Assembly: GCA_017309115.1 (NCBI GenBank)
Contig: JAFLEF010000036.1
Coordinates: 1 to 64,000 of the forward strand
From: Verrucomicrobiota bacterium
GTDB taxonomy: Bacteria > Verrucomicrobiota > Verrucomicrobiia > Limisphaerales > UBA9464
DNA: 64,000 nt
Direction: 5' to 3'
The notes beneath the pieces are model-generated. The model saw only the letters and a program-made list of their open reading frames with translations. It was not told the origin of the DNA and searched no databases. Each line of letters begins with the position of its first letter. Position 1 is the first letter of the stretch. Below are positions 36,567 to 46,474 of this stretch, piece after piece. The translations under genes were made by a program, and so were the position numbers.

Positions 36567-39500
36567 CTACTTCCCGCAGCAGTTCTTGTACTTCTTGCCG
36601 CTGCCACACGGACAAGGGTCGTTGCGGCCCACTCGCGGAACCGACTTCACCGGCTGCGCCTTCGCCAACGTCTCAGTCGCTTCCGCCACCAAGCCCCCGT
36701 CATCAGTAGTCCCTGGCGCATCGCCAAAGGCCGGCACGGACTGATGCATCGTCACCTGCGGCAGATTGTGCATGAACTGCTCGAAGGCCAGCAGACTCGT
36801 CGCACTACGGAAGATGTTGTGACACACCTCCGTCTTGATGTTGACCATCAACTCGTCGAAGAGCTTGAAGGCTTCCGCCTTGTACTCGATCAGCGGATCT
36901 CGCTGCGCGTACGCCCGCAGTCCGATCGAACTGCGCAGCGAATCCATCGAGTACAGATGCTCCTGCCAGAGCCGGTCGATGGCCGTCAGAATGGTGTACC
37001 GCTCAATGCTCGCCAGCATCTCCGGCCGTTCCAAACTCACCTTCAGGTCGTACGCGTCCCGCACGGTCCGGCTGATGTACTCAAACAGGCTGAACTGACT
37101 CTCCGACAGTCCGTCGAACAACGAACCACTCACCGGCAGCTGACGCCCCGCCCGCGCCACCTTCACGAACTCCTCTTCCTTCAGTCCGAGCGGGAAGTTC
37201 ATGTTCACCCAGTCCGACAGGCCCCGGACATTCCACTCCGCCACGTCCGTCTCGCTTTCGGTAAACTCCTGGACCTTGAGGAGCACGATCTCCTCCATGA
37301 TGTCCATCAGCCGGTCGCGGACGTCGGTGGACTGGATGACCTCGTTGCGGAAGCCGTAAATGACTTCGCGCTGCTTGTTCATCACGTCGTCGTACTCCAG
37401 CGTGCGTTTGCGCTGTTGGAAGTGGTGACCTTCGACCCGCTTCTGCGCCTGCTCGATCGAACGGTTGAGCAACGGATGTTCCAGTTCCTGACCCTCCTCC
37501 AGGCCCATCCGCTCCATGATCTTGGTAATCCGGTCCGAACCGAACAACCGCATCAGGTCGTCCTCCAACGAAACAAAGAAGTGGGACGAACCCGGATCGC
37601 CCTGACGCGAACAACGGCCGCGCAACTGCCGGTCGATGCGGCGGGATTCGTGACGCTCCGTGCCCAACACGTGCAGACCACCCACCTCAGCGACGCCCGG
37701 TCCCAGCTTAATGTCGGTACCGCGGCCGGCCATGTTGGTGGCAATCGTGACTGAACCCTTCTGACCCGCGCGGGACACGATTTCGGCTTCCTGCTCGTGG
37801 TACTTGGCGTTCAACACCGAGTGGACAATGCCTTCGCGCTTGAGCAGCCGGCTGAGCATTTCCGAAGTCTCGACGGAAATGGTGCCGACCAGAATCGGAC
37901 GGCCCTGGGCGTGCAGTTCGCGAATCTCCTTCGCCACGGCTTCAAACTTCTCCCGGCGCGTCTTGTACACCGAGTCGTTCCGGTCCTTCCGGATGTTGGG
38001 CCGATGGGTTGGAATGGTCATCACGCCCAGTTTGTAAATGTCGTGGAACTCCTGCGCCTCGGTCTCGGCGGTGCCGGTCATGCCCGCCAATTTGCGGTAC
38101 AGTCGGAAGTAATTCTGAATCGTGATGGTCGCCAGGGTCTGCGTCTCGCGCTCGATGGACACGCCTTCTTTGGCCTCCACCGCCTGATGCAACCCGTCCG
38201 ACCAACGCCGGCCGCTCATCAGACGTCCGGTGTGTTCGTCGACGATGATGACCTTGTTGTCCTGCACCACGTACTGAACGTCGCGTTCGTAGAGGCAGTA
38301 GGCCTTCAGCAACTGGGCAATGGCGTGAATGATTTGCGCGCGTTCCTCAAATTCCTGCTGCAACTTGCCCTTCTTCTCGAGTCGCGCTTGGAGTTCGAGG
38401 TTCGGATCGGTGTCGATCTGACTGTAGAGCGTCGGGAGATCCGGCAGCACGAAGCCATCGGGATCGTTCGGCGCCATGAATTCCCGGCCTTTTTCGGTGA
38501 GGTCGGCCTCGTGGGACTTCTCTTCAATGCCGAACAGCAATTGCTCCTTCTCGGCGTACAGCTGCTTCTTGGATTGGTCGGAATGCAGTTCTGCTTCGTA
38601 CGCCTGGACCAGCTTCTGGTTCGCCGGTTCCTCAAACATCCGCGCCAGGGCTTCCGACCGGGGTTGCCCGAGTTTCACCTTGTAGAGCAGGGAGGCGATC
38701 TGCCGCTCGATGACGTCCGCACCCTTCACATTGGAACCATCGGCCGGCCGCAACTGCTTGATCAGGCCTTCCGCCTCCCGGATGTACCGGGAACACAAAT
38801 CGCGCTGCGCCTGCACCAGGCGTTCGATCGAGGGCTTCCATTCGACATACCGATGCTCGACCGAGACCACCGCCGGACCACTGATGATCAGCGGCGTTCG
38901 GGCTTCATCGATCAGGATCGAGTCCACTTCGTCGATGATCGCGAAATAATGTCCGCGTTGAACCTGTTCCTCCCGGGTGCTCGCCATTCCGTTGTCCCGG
39001 AGATAATCGAAGCCGAATTCGGAGTTGGTGCCGTAGGTGATGTCGCAGCTGTACATCGCCCGGCGTTCGGCTGGTGTTTGGCCGTTGAGAATGCAACCGA
39101 CCGTCAGACCGAGATACCGATAGACGGCGCCCATCCACTCGGAGTCACGGGCGGCCAGGTAGTCGTTGACCGTGACCACGTGCACGCCGCGCCCGGTCAG
39201 GGCGTTGAGGTACACCGGCAGGGTGGCGACCAGGGTTTTGCCTTCGCCGGTGGCCATTTCCGCGATGAAACCCCGATGCAGAGCCATCCCGCCAATCAGC
39301 TGCACATCAAAGGGAACCATTTCCCACGGCAACTGATGTCCCCGCACTTCGATCGGTTGTCCGCAGAGCCGGCGGCAGGCGTTTTTCACCACGGCGAACG
39401 CCTCGGGCAAGATGGTTTCGAGTTCCGCCTTGAGCTGTTCGGGATCCTCGATGCCGGACAACTTGGCTTTCCAATCGGCCGTCTTTTGCCGCAGCGCTTC

Positions 39501-39620
39501 GGGAGGTTGCGATTGCAGCTGTTGTTCCAGCTCGTTGATGCGGGCAACGAGCGGGCGGAGCTTGCGGACCTCGCGTTCATTGCGAGAACCTAAGATTTTG
39601 CGGAACAGATAACCGATCAT
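36567..39620 (-). CDS. secA: Protein translocase ATPase SecA
   Basis: This 1017-aa SecA has the first nucleotide-binding site MATGEGKT (about 122-129), [14 protein letters not shown], the pre-protein crosslinking domain, DEAD-box-type [32 protein letters not shown] and the C-terminal SEC-C zinc motif [13 protein letters not shown] that binds SecB and ribosomes. It drives export through SecYEG at the cytoplasmic membrane. Length is slightly above the usual 850-950 because of insertions in the region around residues 270-430. The gene stands alone and is bounded on both sides by heptamer arrays. Confidence 0.97.
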   Translation of the reverse strand: MIGYLFRKILGSRNEREVRKLRPLVARINELEQQLQSQPPEALRQKTADWKAKLSGIEDPEQLKAELETILPEAFAVVKNACRRLCGQPIEVRGHQLPWEMVPFDVQLIGGMALHRGFIAEMATGEGKTLVATLPVYLNALTGRGVHVVTVNDYLAARDSEWMGAVYRYLGLTVGCILNGQTPAERRAMYSCDITYGTNSEFGFDYLRDNGMASTREEQVQRGHYFAIIDEVDSILIDEARTPLIISGPAVVSVEHRYVEWKPSIERLVQAQRDLCSRYIREAEGLIKQLRPADGSNVKGADVIERQIASLLYKVKLGQPRSEALARMFEEPANQKLVQAYEAELHSDQSKKQLYAEKEQLLFGIEEKSHEADLTEKGREFMAPNDPDGFVLPDLPTLYSQIDTDPNLELQARLEKKGKLQQEFEERAQIIHAIAQLLKAYCLYERDVQYVVQDNKVIIVDEHTGRLMSGRRWSDGLHQAVEAKEGVSIERETQTLATITIQNYFRLYRKLAGMTGTAETEAQEFHDIYKLGVMTIPTHRPNIRKDRNDSVYKTRREKFEAVAKEIRELHAQGRPILVGTISVETSEMLSRLLKREGIVHSVLNAKYHEQEAEIVSRAGQKGSVTIATNMAGRGTDIKLGPGVAEVGGLHVLGTERHESRRIDRQLRGRCSRQGDPGSSHFFVSLEDDLMRLFGSDRITKIMERMGLEEGQELEHPLLNRSIEQAQKRVEGHHFQQRKRTLEYDDVMNKQREVIYGFRNEVIQSTDVRDRLMDIMEEIVLLKVQEFTESETDVAEWNVRGLSDWVNMNFPLGLKEEEFVKVARAGRQLPVSGSLFDGLSESQFSLFEYISRTVRDAYDLKVSLERPEMLASIERYTILTAIDRLWQEHLYSMDSLRSSIGLRAYAQRDPLIEYKAEAFKLFDELMVNIKTEVCHNIFRSATSLLAFEQFMHNLPQVTMHQSVPAFGDAPGTTDDGGLVAEATETLAKAQPVKSVPRVGRNDPCPCGSGKKYKNCCGK

Positions 39621-40607
39621 GACGGGCCGTTTCTGACGGGAGGTAAAGGCTAGGGGGGCGTGAAACCAAGGTCAAAGAGTCGTTGCGTTGAAGCTGAGAG
39701 CTGAGAGCTGAGAGAAAGACCAGTTGAGAGTTGAAAGTTGAAAGTTGAGAGACCGGAAGGGGCGGCCTGGCCCCGGACGGGGCGAGGCTTCGCCTATGGA
39801 GTGCGGTAGCCATGCTACCGCTTTCCCACGGGCGAGGCGCCAGCAACAACCGACGCGTCGCCACTCCACGCACCCCTGGGGAAAATGGGAAAGCGGTAAG
39901 CAGTAAGCATGGTAGGGCGACGCTCCGCGGAGCCGCCTGGGAGCGCTGGCGTCTCGCCGGCCAGTATCTGCGAAGCAAGAAGCGGTGAGCGCAGGGTAGG
40001 GATGGACCGCCGGGCCGTCCCCAGTCCGCGGCGCAGCCGAGCGGATTGGCGATTGGTGGTCAGCCTCGTAAGGAAGCTGAGAGCTGAGAGGTAAAGCCGG
40101 TAAGCGCGAAGCGGTAAGCGGTAAGCGAAATCGGTAGGGCGACGCTCCGCGGAGCCGTTGGCGAAGGAAAAGCTGAGAGCTGAGAGCTGAGAGATGAGAG
40201 GTAAAACCCGGTAAGCGGTAAGCGGCAAGCGGTAAGCATGGTAGGGCGACGCTCCGCGGAGCCGTTCGCGTCCCGGCGAAATAACACGTCACCACTCCAC
40301 CCGCGCCGGCGGAATGGAAAAGCGGTAGCAAGGCGAGCACGGCTCCATACCAGGAGAGCTGAGAGGTAGAACCGGAGAAAACGAACAAATAGCTCGGTGA
40401 AAACCTCGCCCCGTCCGGGGCTGAGGCCTTCCTTCCCTGCCCCTTCCCGCCTCCCGCCTCCCGCTTACCGCTTACCGCTTACCGCTTACCGCTTACCGCT
40501 TACCGCTTACCGCTTACCCCTTACCCCTTACCCCTTACCCGTTCCGACCTCTCAGCTCTCAGCTTTTCAAAAAGCCCCCTTGCCAGCCTCGTCCGCTTCG
40601 TATTATT
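39621..40607. repeat. Largest repeat spacer, including an 11-unit heptamer run
   Basis: The left edge has CTGAGAG x3 and TTGAGAG/TTGAAAG. Middle elements are GCGGTAGCCATGCTACCGC (39802), the CGACGCTCCGCGGAGCC palindrome (39917, 40139, 40249), GGGAGCGCTGGCGTCTCGCC (39940) and GGGATGGACCGCCGGGCCGT (39998). The right part holds a perfect run of TTACCGC x7, TTACCCC x3 and TTACCCG x1 (40465-40541), then CTCTCAG. No gene is supported in 987 bases. Confidence 0.9.
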
Positions 40608-40627
40608 CGTTCAATCGCAATTGAACG
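40608..40627 (+). promoter_or_regulatory. Inverted repeat, candidate GbsR operator
   Basis: CGTTCAAT (40608-40615) and ATTGAACG (40620-40627) are a perfect 8-bp inverted repeat with a 4-base spacer, just upstream of the GbsR-type regulator. Its position and symmetry fit an autoregulatory site for a dimeric winged-helix protein. It covers the TTG at 40621, which argues for a later translational start. Confidence 0.6.
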
Positions 40628-40719
40628 ATCCTCGTCGTTCGCCCCAAACAGCGCGCGTAGCTCCGCCATTGCGAAGTGACCGGCACGAAGTGCCTCCAGA
40701 TTCCCAACCCACTACACCC

Positions 40720-41211
40720 GTGGAGATTACCCTCTCCAAAACCCGCCTCGAATTCATCGAGACGGTCGGTCGGATGTGCCAACAACTCGGCCTCCCCCGG
40801 TCCATCGGACAAATCTACGGATTGCTCTATCTGTCCCCCGCCTCGCTGTCCCTCGACGACATCGCGGAACAGCTGTCGATCAGTAAGGGCAGCGCCAGCA
40901 CCGGAACCCGTCAACTCGCGTCCTGGCAGGCGATTAAGCAGGTTTGGGTGCCCGGCGATCGACGCGACTACTTCGAAGCCGTCGGCAACCTCCGGGATCT
41001 GCTCGAGTCCATCTATCGCAACTACTTCAAGCCCAAGCTCGAAAAGGGCGGCCGAAAGCTCGACTCCCTGCTCGCCACCCTCGAGGAGGAGCGTCAGCAA
41101 GGCGCCGTCTCGCCCGAGGACTACGCCTTCTTCAAGGAACGCCTCGACAACATCGCCCGCCTCGAAGACCGCATCTCCCGCGTCCTCCCCATCGCGGAGA
41201 AGCTGCTTTGA
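40720..41211 (+). CDS. GbsR/MarR-family transcriptional regulator
   Basis: From GTG 40720 the product has 163 aa; an alternative TTG at 40621 would add 33 residues but lies within an inverted repeat. The winged-helix core is clear: FIETVGRMCQQLGLPRSIGQ, IYGLLYLSPASLSLDDIAEQ, the recognition helix region ISKGSASTGTRQLASWQ, then a wing and a long helical dimer domain (ARLEDRISRVLPIAEKLL). GbsR relatives regulate osmoprotectant or sugar genes. The target here is unknown, but the next gene is gmhA. The stop is followed within two bases by a GCGAAGCC/GGCTTCGC hairpin and TTGAGAG repeats. Confidence 0.8.
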   Translation: MEITLSKTRLEFIETVGRMCQQLGLPRSIGQIYGLLYLSPASLSLDDIAEQLSISKGSASTGTRQLASWQAIKQVWVPGDRRDYFEAVGNLRDLLESIYRNYFKPKLEKGGRKLDSLLATLEEERQQGAVSPEDYAFFKERLDNIARLEDRISRVLPIAEKLL

Positions 41212-41634
41212 AGCGAAGCCGGTGGCTTCGCAGTTGAAAGTTGAGAGTTGAGAGTTGAGAGAAGCCAAAACCGGTAAACCGGATCCGCATTGCGTCCACA
41301 AACCCGTCGCCACTCTTAACGTGCTGGATTCCAGGATTTTTCTCTCAACTTTCAACTCTCAACTCTCAACCAGTTTGTGGGTAGTTGAGAGACAAAGGCA
41401 AAGACGCTCTCGGGAGTAACCTCCCGAGAAGCCACAGCCGCCCGCAAACGCGCGCCTTTCTTTACCACTTACCCCTTCCGGTCTCTCAACTCTCAACTTT
41501 CAACTCTCAACCCGCCGCCCGGTAGGGCGAGGCTCCGCCGAGCCGCCTTTCCTTACCCCTTACCCCTTACCCCTTACCCCTTACCCGTTCCGACCTCTCA
41601 GCTCTCAGCTCTCAGCTCTCAGCTTCTTCCGAAA
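41212..41634. repeat. Repeat-built spacer upstream of gmhA
   Basis: A GCGAAGCCGGTGGCTTCGC hairpin sits just after the stop. The inverted copy of the 155-bp composite (41231-41385) follows, then a CTCGGGAG/CTCCCGAG hairpin (41408-41430), a GGCTCCGCCGAGCC element (41530), TTACCCC heptamers and CTCTCAG x4 up to 11 bases before the gmhA ATG. Confidence 0.85.
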
Positions 41635-42186
41635 ATGACCTCCGCCGCTCTCGACGAACTCATCGCCACGGCCGAACGAACCAAGGCGCTCGTTCCCCAA
41701 ATCGAGGCCGCCGGGGTCGCCCTCAAAGCCGCCCTCGATTCCGGCTCCAAAATCCTCACCGCCGGCAACGGGGGCAGCGCCGCCGATGCCCTGCATCTGT
41801 CCGAGGAACTCGTCGGACGCTTCAGCAAGGAACGCCCGTCCTTGCCCGCCATTTCCCTCTGCGCCGACCCCACGGCCCTGACCTGTATCGCTAACGATTA
41901 CGGATACGAGCGGGTTTTCTCGCGTCAGGTGGAAGGTTTGGGACGTCCGGGCGATGTCCTGGTGGTCTTCACGACCAGCGGCAACTCGCCTAACCTGGTG
42001 CTCGCTCTCAAAATCGCCCGGCAACGGGGTCTGATCACCATCGCCGTGTTGGGCAAAAACGGTGGCGCCGCCAAGGGGTTGGCCGACCACGAGCTCATCA
42101 TCCCCAGCCAGAACACCGCCCGCATCCAAGAACTCCACACCTTCATCCTCCACGCCTGGCTCACCCAGATTGAAGCGGATCTTTGA
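41635..42186 (+). CDS. gmhA: Phosphoheptose isomerase (sedoheptulose-7-phosphate isomerase)
   Basis: This 183-aa SIS-domain protein has the GmhA signature AGNGGSAADALHLSEELVGRF, the active-site block LTCIANDYGYERVFSRQVEG and the FTTSGNSPN phosphate-binding loop. His and Glu residues in the C-terminal IQELHTFILHAWLTQIE helix match the family's metal/catalytic positions. It converts sedoheptulose 7-phosphate to D-glycero-D-manno-heptose 7-phosphate, the first step to ADP- or GDP-heptose for LPS core or S-layer glycans. It opens the polysaccharide region. The stop is again followed by a GCGAAGCC hairpin and TTGAGAG repeats, exactly as after the GbsR gene. Confidence 0.92.
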   Translation: MTSAALDELIATAERTKALVPQIEAAGVALKAALDSGSKILTAGNGGSAADALHLSEELVGRFSKERPSLPAISLCADPTALTCIANDYGYERVFSRQVEGLGRPGDVLVVFTTSGNSPNLVLALKIARQRGLITIAVLGKNGGAAKGLADHELIIPSQNTARIQELHTFILHAWLTQIEADL

Positions 42187-42570
42187 GGCGAAGCCGATGG
42201 CTTCGCAGTTGAAAGTTGAGAGTTGAGAGTTGAGAGGAAAAGCCGGTAAGCGGTAAGCGGTAAGCGGTAAGGAAACGCGAAGCGTGGTAGGGCGACGCTC
42301 CGCGGAGCCTTTGGAGTGCGGTAGACCTTCTACCGCTTTCCCATTTTCCCAGTCGTGGGTGTAGTGGTGACGCGTGAGTGATTGCTAACACCTCGCCTGT
42401 GGTAAAGCGGTAGGCCCGATCCGGTCTCTCAACTCTCAACTTTCAACTCTCAACCCGCCGCCCGGTAGGGCGAGGCTCCGCCAAGCCGCCTTTCCTTACC
42501 CCTTACCGCTTACCCCTTACCCGTTCCGACCTCTCAGCTCTCAGCTCTCAGCTCTCAGCTAAACTCCCCC
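42187..42570. repeat. Repeat-built spacer
   Basis: The left edge has a GCGAAGCCGATGGCTTCGC hairpin, TTGAAAG/TTGAGAG and GGTAAGC x4. The centre holds CGACGCTCCGCGGAGCC (42292) and a GCGGTAGACCTTCTACCGC hairpin (42318). The right edge has CTCTCAA, GGCTCCGCCAAGCC, TTACCCC and CTCTCAG x4, ending ten bases before the ATG of the YhcH gene. Confidence 0.85.
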
Positions 42571-43038
42571 ATGCTCCACGGCCACCTCACCGATCCCGGT
42601 ACCTACGCCTTCCTGACCGCTCATCCTACCTGGCAGCAGGCGTTTGCGTGGTTGCATGGGCTCCGATCCGACATCGCGCTCGGGGAATACGAGATCCTTG
42701 GACGCGACATGTTCGCCTCGGTCCAGGAGTACGCCACGCTCGCCCGCCACGAAGCCCGCTTCGAAAGCCACGAGGCCCACATCGATATCCAGTACACCCT
42801 GAAAGGCGTGGAAGGCATTGATTGGATCCCCCGCAGCGCGCTTCAACCGGATGGTCCCTTTGGCAACGACGTCCAGTTCTGGCTCCCCCCGCCGGAACCT
42901 GTCACTACCCTCGCCCAATCCGCCGGTCGCTTCGCCATCTTCTTCCCCTCCGACGCCCATCGGCCTAAAGTCCGCCTTCCCGGACACGACCGGGTGCGCA
43001 AACTCGTGATCAAGATTCATCAACGGTTGTTAACTTAA
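42571..43038 (+). CDS. YhcH/YjgK/YiaL family protein (sugar anomerase-like)
   Basis: The 155-aa protein matches the YhcH/YjgK/YiaL cupin-like family: a conserved HEARFESHEAHIDIQYTLKG strand, then the PPEPVTTLAQSAGRFAIFFP block and C-terminal DAHRPKV...RKLVIKI with metal-binding His residues. E. coli YhcH (NanQ) is a sialic acid anomerase. Here the gene leads a run of GDP-sugar genes, so it probably mutarotates a nucleotide-sugar precursor. A divergent paralogue lies at 55802. The following fcl gene starts nine bases after the stop, suggesting an operon. Confidence 0.85.
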   Translation: MLHGHLTDPGTYAFLTAHPTWQQAFAWLHGLRSDIALGEYEILGRDMFASVQEYATLARHEARFESHEAHIDIQYTLKGVEGIDWIPRSALQPDGPFGNDVQFWLPPPEPVTTLAQSAGRFAIFFPSDAHRPKVRLPGHDRVRKLVIKIHQRLLT

Positions 43039-43046
43039 AGTCCTGA

Positions 43047-43979
43047 ATGAAGCCTGATTCCCGTATCTTTGTCGCGGGCCACCGAGGATTGGCTGGAAGC
43101 GCGATCCTGCGTGAACTCCACCGCCAAGGATTCACCCAAACCATCACCCGCACCCGTGCCGAACTCGACCTCCTGGATCCCCTCGCCGTCCAACAGTTCT
43201 TTGACCGGGAGAAACCCGAGTATGTCTTCTTGGCCGCTGCGAAAGTCGGCGGAATTCTCGCCAATGACACCCAGCCCGCCACGTTCCTTTGGGAGAATCT
43301 CCGGATCGAAACCAATCTGATCGACTCCGCCTGGCGCTCGGGTGTCCGCAAACTGCTTTTTTTGGGCAGTTCGTGCATCTACCCCAAACTCGCTCCCCAG
43401 CCTCTCAAGGAGGAGTATCTCCTCACCGGCCCGCTCGAACCGACCAACGAATGGTACGCCATCGCCAAGATCGCCGGCATCAAGCTCTGCCAAGCGTTCC
43501 GCCGCCAATACGGCTGTGACTTCATCAGCGCGATGCCAACCAATCTCTACGGGCTGAACGACAACTACGACCTTTCCAGCTCCCACGTACTTCCCGCCCT
43601 CATCCGCAAATTTCACGAAGCCAAAGTCCGGTCTGAATCCACGGTCACCTGCTGGGGCACAGGCACTCCGCGACGCGAGTTCCTGCACAGCGACGATCTT
43701 GCCCGTGCCTTGGTCTACCTGATGCAGAACTACAGCGAGGAACAGTTCATCAACGTGGGCTCGGGTTCCGATATCACGATTAAGGAGCTCGCCCACCTCA
43801 CCGCTGAGGTCGTTGGTTTTAGCGGGCAGATCATCTGGGATTCCACGAAACCCGATGGGACCCCCAGGAAATTAATGGACAGCTCCCGCCTGCTGGGGCT
43901 TGGCTGGCGTCCAACCGTTGACCTTCGAGACGGCATTGCCCTCGCTTACCAAGATCTCCAACGTCGGTTTTCTCATTGA
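43047..43979 (+). CDS. fcl: GDP-L-fucose synthase
   Basis: This 310-aa extended SDR has the NADP motif [22 protein letters not shown], the Ser/Cys segment GSSCIYP and YAIAK (Tyr-x-x-x-Lys), as in GDP-4-keto-6-deoxymannose epimerase/reductase. [20 protein letters not shown] and the [12 protein letters not shown] block are typical. It converts GDP-4-keto-6-deoxy-D-mannose to GDP-L-fucose. The two following genes encode GDP-mannose dehydratases, supplying its substrate; gmd starts 35 bases downstream. Confidence 0.93.
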   Translation: MKPDSRIFVAGHRGLAGSAILRELHRQGFTQTITRTRAELDLLDPLAVQQFFDREKPEYVFLAAAKVGGILANDTQPATFLWENLRIETNLIDSAWRSGVRKLLFLGSSCIYPKLAPQPLKEEYLLTGPLEPTNEWYAIAKIAGIKLCQAFRRQYGCDFISAMPTNLYGLNDNYDLSSSHVLPALIRKFHEAKVRSESTVTCWGTGTPRREFLHSDDLARALVYLMQNYSEEQFINVGSGSDITIKELAHLTAEVVGFSGQIIWDSTKPDGTPRKLMDSSRLLGLGWRPTVDLRDGIALAYQDLQRRFSH

Positions 43980-44014
43980 GGCCTACCTTCCATTCCCATT
44001 TCTGACCTCTCTCT

Positions 44015-45031
44015 ATGTCTAACAAAAAAGCCCTCATCACCGGAATTACCGGTCAAGACGGATCCTACCTTGCTGAACTTCTCCTGGATAAAGGGTACGA
44101 AGTCCATGGCATCATTCGGCGCGCCTCCACCTTCAACACCAGCCGCCTGGATTCCATCTACACCGATCCTCATTATCCCAAACACCGTCTGTTCCTCCAC
44201 TACGGCGATCTTTCCGATGCCAGCAATCTCGCGCGATTGATCAGCAAGATTCAGCCCGATGAGGTTTACAACCTTGCCGCCCAGAGCCACGTGCGGGTGA
44301 GTTTCGACGCCCCGGAATACACCACCGATATCACCGCCACGGGTACCATCCGCCTGTTGGAAGCCATCCGGGAGACGGGCATCAAACCCCGCTTTTACCA
44401 GGCCTCGTCCAGCGAGATGTATGGTTTGGTTCAAGAGGTTCCCCAAAAGGAGACCACCCCCTTCTATCCCCGGAGTCCCTACGGCTGCGCCAAGGTCTAC
44501 TCGTACTGGATCACCGTGAACTACCGGGAGTCCTACGGTATGCACGCCAGCAACGGGATCCTCTTTAATCACGAATCCCCCCGCCGAGGCGAAACCTTCG
44601 TCACCCGCAAAATCACGCGCGCCGCTGCCCACATCAAATTGGGCCTCCAAGACAAACTCTTCATGGGTAACCTCGATTCCAAGCGCGATTGGGGCTACGC
44701 CAAAGAGTATGTGGAAGCCATGTGGCTCATGCTGCAACAGCCGGAAGGAGACGACTACGTCATCGCTACCAATGAGACCCACACGATTCGGGAATGCCTC
44801 GATGTCGCGTTCGCCCGCATCGGACTCGATTGGCACAAGTACGTGGAAATCGATCCCCGCTATTATCGTCCGGCCGAAGTGGATCTCCTGATCGGTGATT
44901 GCACCAAAGCCAAAACCAAACTGGGTTGGGAACCCAAGACCAAGTTTAAGGAACTCATCGAACTGATGGTCGATGCCGACCTCAAGACGCTGGAAGACCA
45001 ACTCGCGGGCAAGGTTCGCCGAAGCGAATAA
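44015..45031 (+). CDS. gmd: GDP-mannose 4,6-dehydratase
   Basis: This 338-aa protein is a full-length [19 protein letters not shown] nucleotide-binding motif, the GDP-mannose segment [26 protein letters not shown] with Ser and Glu, Tyr/Lys in [13 protein letters not shown], and [17 protein letters not shown]. It produces GDP-4-keto-6-deoxy-D-mannose in the cytoplasm for fcl. A paralogue of similar length follows after 24 bases. Codon use is typical of the window. Confidence 0.95.
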   Translation: MSNKKALITGITGQDGSYLAELLLDKGYEVHGIIRRASTFNTSRLDSIYTDPHYPKHRLFLHYGDLSDASNLARLISKIQPDEVYNLAAQSHVRVSFDAPEYTTDITATGTIRLLEAIRETGIKPRFYQASSSEMYGLVQEVPQKETTPFYPRSPYGCAKVYSYWITVNYRESYGMHASNGILFNHESPRRGETFVTRKITRAAAHIKLGLQDKLFMGNLDSKRDWGYAKEYVEAMWLMLQQPEGDDYVIATNETHTIRECLDVAFARIGLDWHKYVEIDPRYYRPAEVDLLIGDCTKAKTKLGWEPKTKFKELIELMVDADLKTLEDQLAGKVRRSE

Positions 45032-45055
45032 CCCGTTCCCTCCACCCTTCCTCTT

Positions 45056-46045
45056 ATGCCCTCCGCCCTCATCACCGGTATCACCGGCCAGGATGGTTCC
45101 TATCTCGCGGAGTTGTTGCTGTCGAAAGGGTATTTGGTCCACGGGTTGGTTCGGCGTACCAGCAGCCTCGAGCGGTCGCGGCTCCAACATCTCTACACGA
45201 ATCCCGACATTTACGGCCGAACCCTCCAGTTGCATTACTGCGACTTGGAGGATGCCACCACGCTCCGGCGCATCGTCACCCGGATCGGTCCCGACGAACT
45301 GTACCATCTGGCGGGACAGAGCCACGTCGGACTCAGTTTCGAGATCACGGAATCGACGGTGGACAGTGTGGCCGTCGGCACGTTACGGCTCCTGGAGATC
45401 ATTCGGGACCTACCCCGACCGCCGCGGGTGTTTCACGCCGCCTCGAGTGAGATTTTTGGGCGGCCGTCGACCGTTCCGCAGGACGAAGAAACGGCAATGG
45501 CTCCGGTGAATCCCTACGGCGCGTCCAAGGCGTTTGCCACCCAAATGTGCCGGATCTACCGGGAGAAATACGGCCTCCATATCACGAACGGTATTCTCTA
45601 CAACCACGAGTCGCCTCGTCGCGGGGAGAACTTCGTGACCCGCAAGATCTGTCGAGCCGCGGCCTCCATCAAACTCGGTCTGCAACGCGAACTCTCCCTG
45701 GGCGACACGTCGGCTCGACGGGATTGGGGAGACGCCCGCGATTATGTCCGGGGCATGTGGCAAGCCGTGCAGCACACCGTTCCTGAAGATTTTGTCTTCG
45801 CCACCGGGGTGCTTCATTCCGTGCAAGATGTCGTCGAGGCTGCCTTCTCCGAGGCCGGCTTGGATCTTCAGAAATACGTCCGCCGCGACGAACGCCTCCT
45901 CCGCGGTCCTGAACCCTTTGCCCTCGTTGGCAACCCGGCCAAGGCCGAACGGATCCTCCACTGGAAGCGCGAAACGGACTTCGCCGGACTGATTCGCTGG
46001 ATGCTCCATGCCGAACTTCAAGACCTCGAACGCCGAAAAAGTTGA
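45056..46045 (+). CDS. Second GDP-mannose 4,6-dehydratase-like enzyme
   Basis: This 329-aa paralogue of the preceding GMD keeps [37 protein letters not shown] and [16 protein letters not shown]. It differs in the sugar-contact region (RRTSSLERSRLQHLYTNPDI, DATTLRRIVTRIGPDELYHL). It could be a GDP-mannose dehydratase of another specificity (such as GDP-talose or perosamine pathways), a GDP-6-deoxymannose reductase or a duplicate. The tandem pair is co-transcribed with fcl. GGTAAGC repeats and palindromes begin about 15 bases after its stop. Confidence 0.85.
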   Translation: MPSALITGITGQDGSYLAELLLSKGYLVHGLVRRTSSLERSRLQHLYTNPDIYGRTLQLHYCDLEDATTLRRIVTRIGPDELYHLAGQSHVGLSFEITESTVDSVAVGTLRLLEIIRDLPRPPRVFHAASSEIFGRPSTVPQDEETAMAPVNPYGASKAFATQMCRIYREKYGLHITNGILYNHESPRRGENFVTRKICRAAASIKLGLQRELSLGDTSARRDWGDARDYVRGMWQAVQHTVPEDFVFATGVLHSVQDVVEAAFSEAGLDLQKYVRRDERLLRGPEPFALVGNPAKAERILHWKRETDFAGLIRWMLHAELQDLERRKS

Positions 46046-46474
46046 GTCTGAGGGGCGAAGCCGGTAAGCGGTAAGGTAGGGCGACGCTCCGCGGAGCCGA
46101 TCGTTCCGTAGCCGCCGAGGGAACGAGGCGCCAACTTCCCCGAAACGACGACACGCGCAGGTTTGCTGGGACGCGTCGAGGGGACAAAATCGAAACAGCG
46201 CCTCCTCCCGTCGACGGCTACAGCCCGCGAAACGACAGGCGCGCTCGCGCCGTAGCCAAAAACCGCCTTTTGCCTTTACCTCTCAGCACTCAGCTCTCAG
46301 CTCTCAGCTGGCTCCCCGTCTCTCAACTTTCAACTTTCAACTCTCAACCCGCTCCCGTCTCCTTCCGGCCGCTCAACTCTCAGCTCTCAGCTAGCTTCTT
46401 CCTTACCGCTTCCCGCTTGCCGCTTCCCCTTCCGGTCTCTCAACTTTCAACTTTCAACGCTTCGCAGTCCGAAA
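46046..46474. repeat. Repeat-built spacer upstream of the GME gene
   Basis: GGTAAGC and CGACGCTCCGCGGAGCC (46083) lie on the left. A long imperfect inverted element with GTAGCCG...CGGCTAC spans about 46107-46230. CTCTCAG and CTCTCAA/CTTTCAA heptamers and TTACCGC-type units lie on the right. The last heptamer ends about 15 bases before the ATG. Confidence 0.8.

Noticed and set aside
37797-39593. A 598-aa plus-strand open frame
   Set aside because: Antisense to secA, which is unmistakable on the minus strand.
40448-40560. Possible CRISPR array
   Set aside because: Units are 7 bp with no spacers and no cas genes nearby; it is a simple tandem array.
40603-41355. Minus-strand frame of 250 aa and many short frames with LSTLNSQL- or MRVERP-type peptides
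   Set aside because: These are translations of heptamers (three units give a 7-residue peptide repeat) and recur wherever the repeats do.
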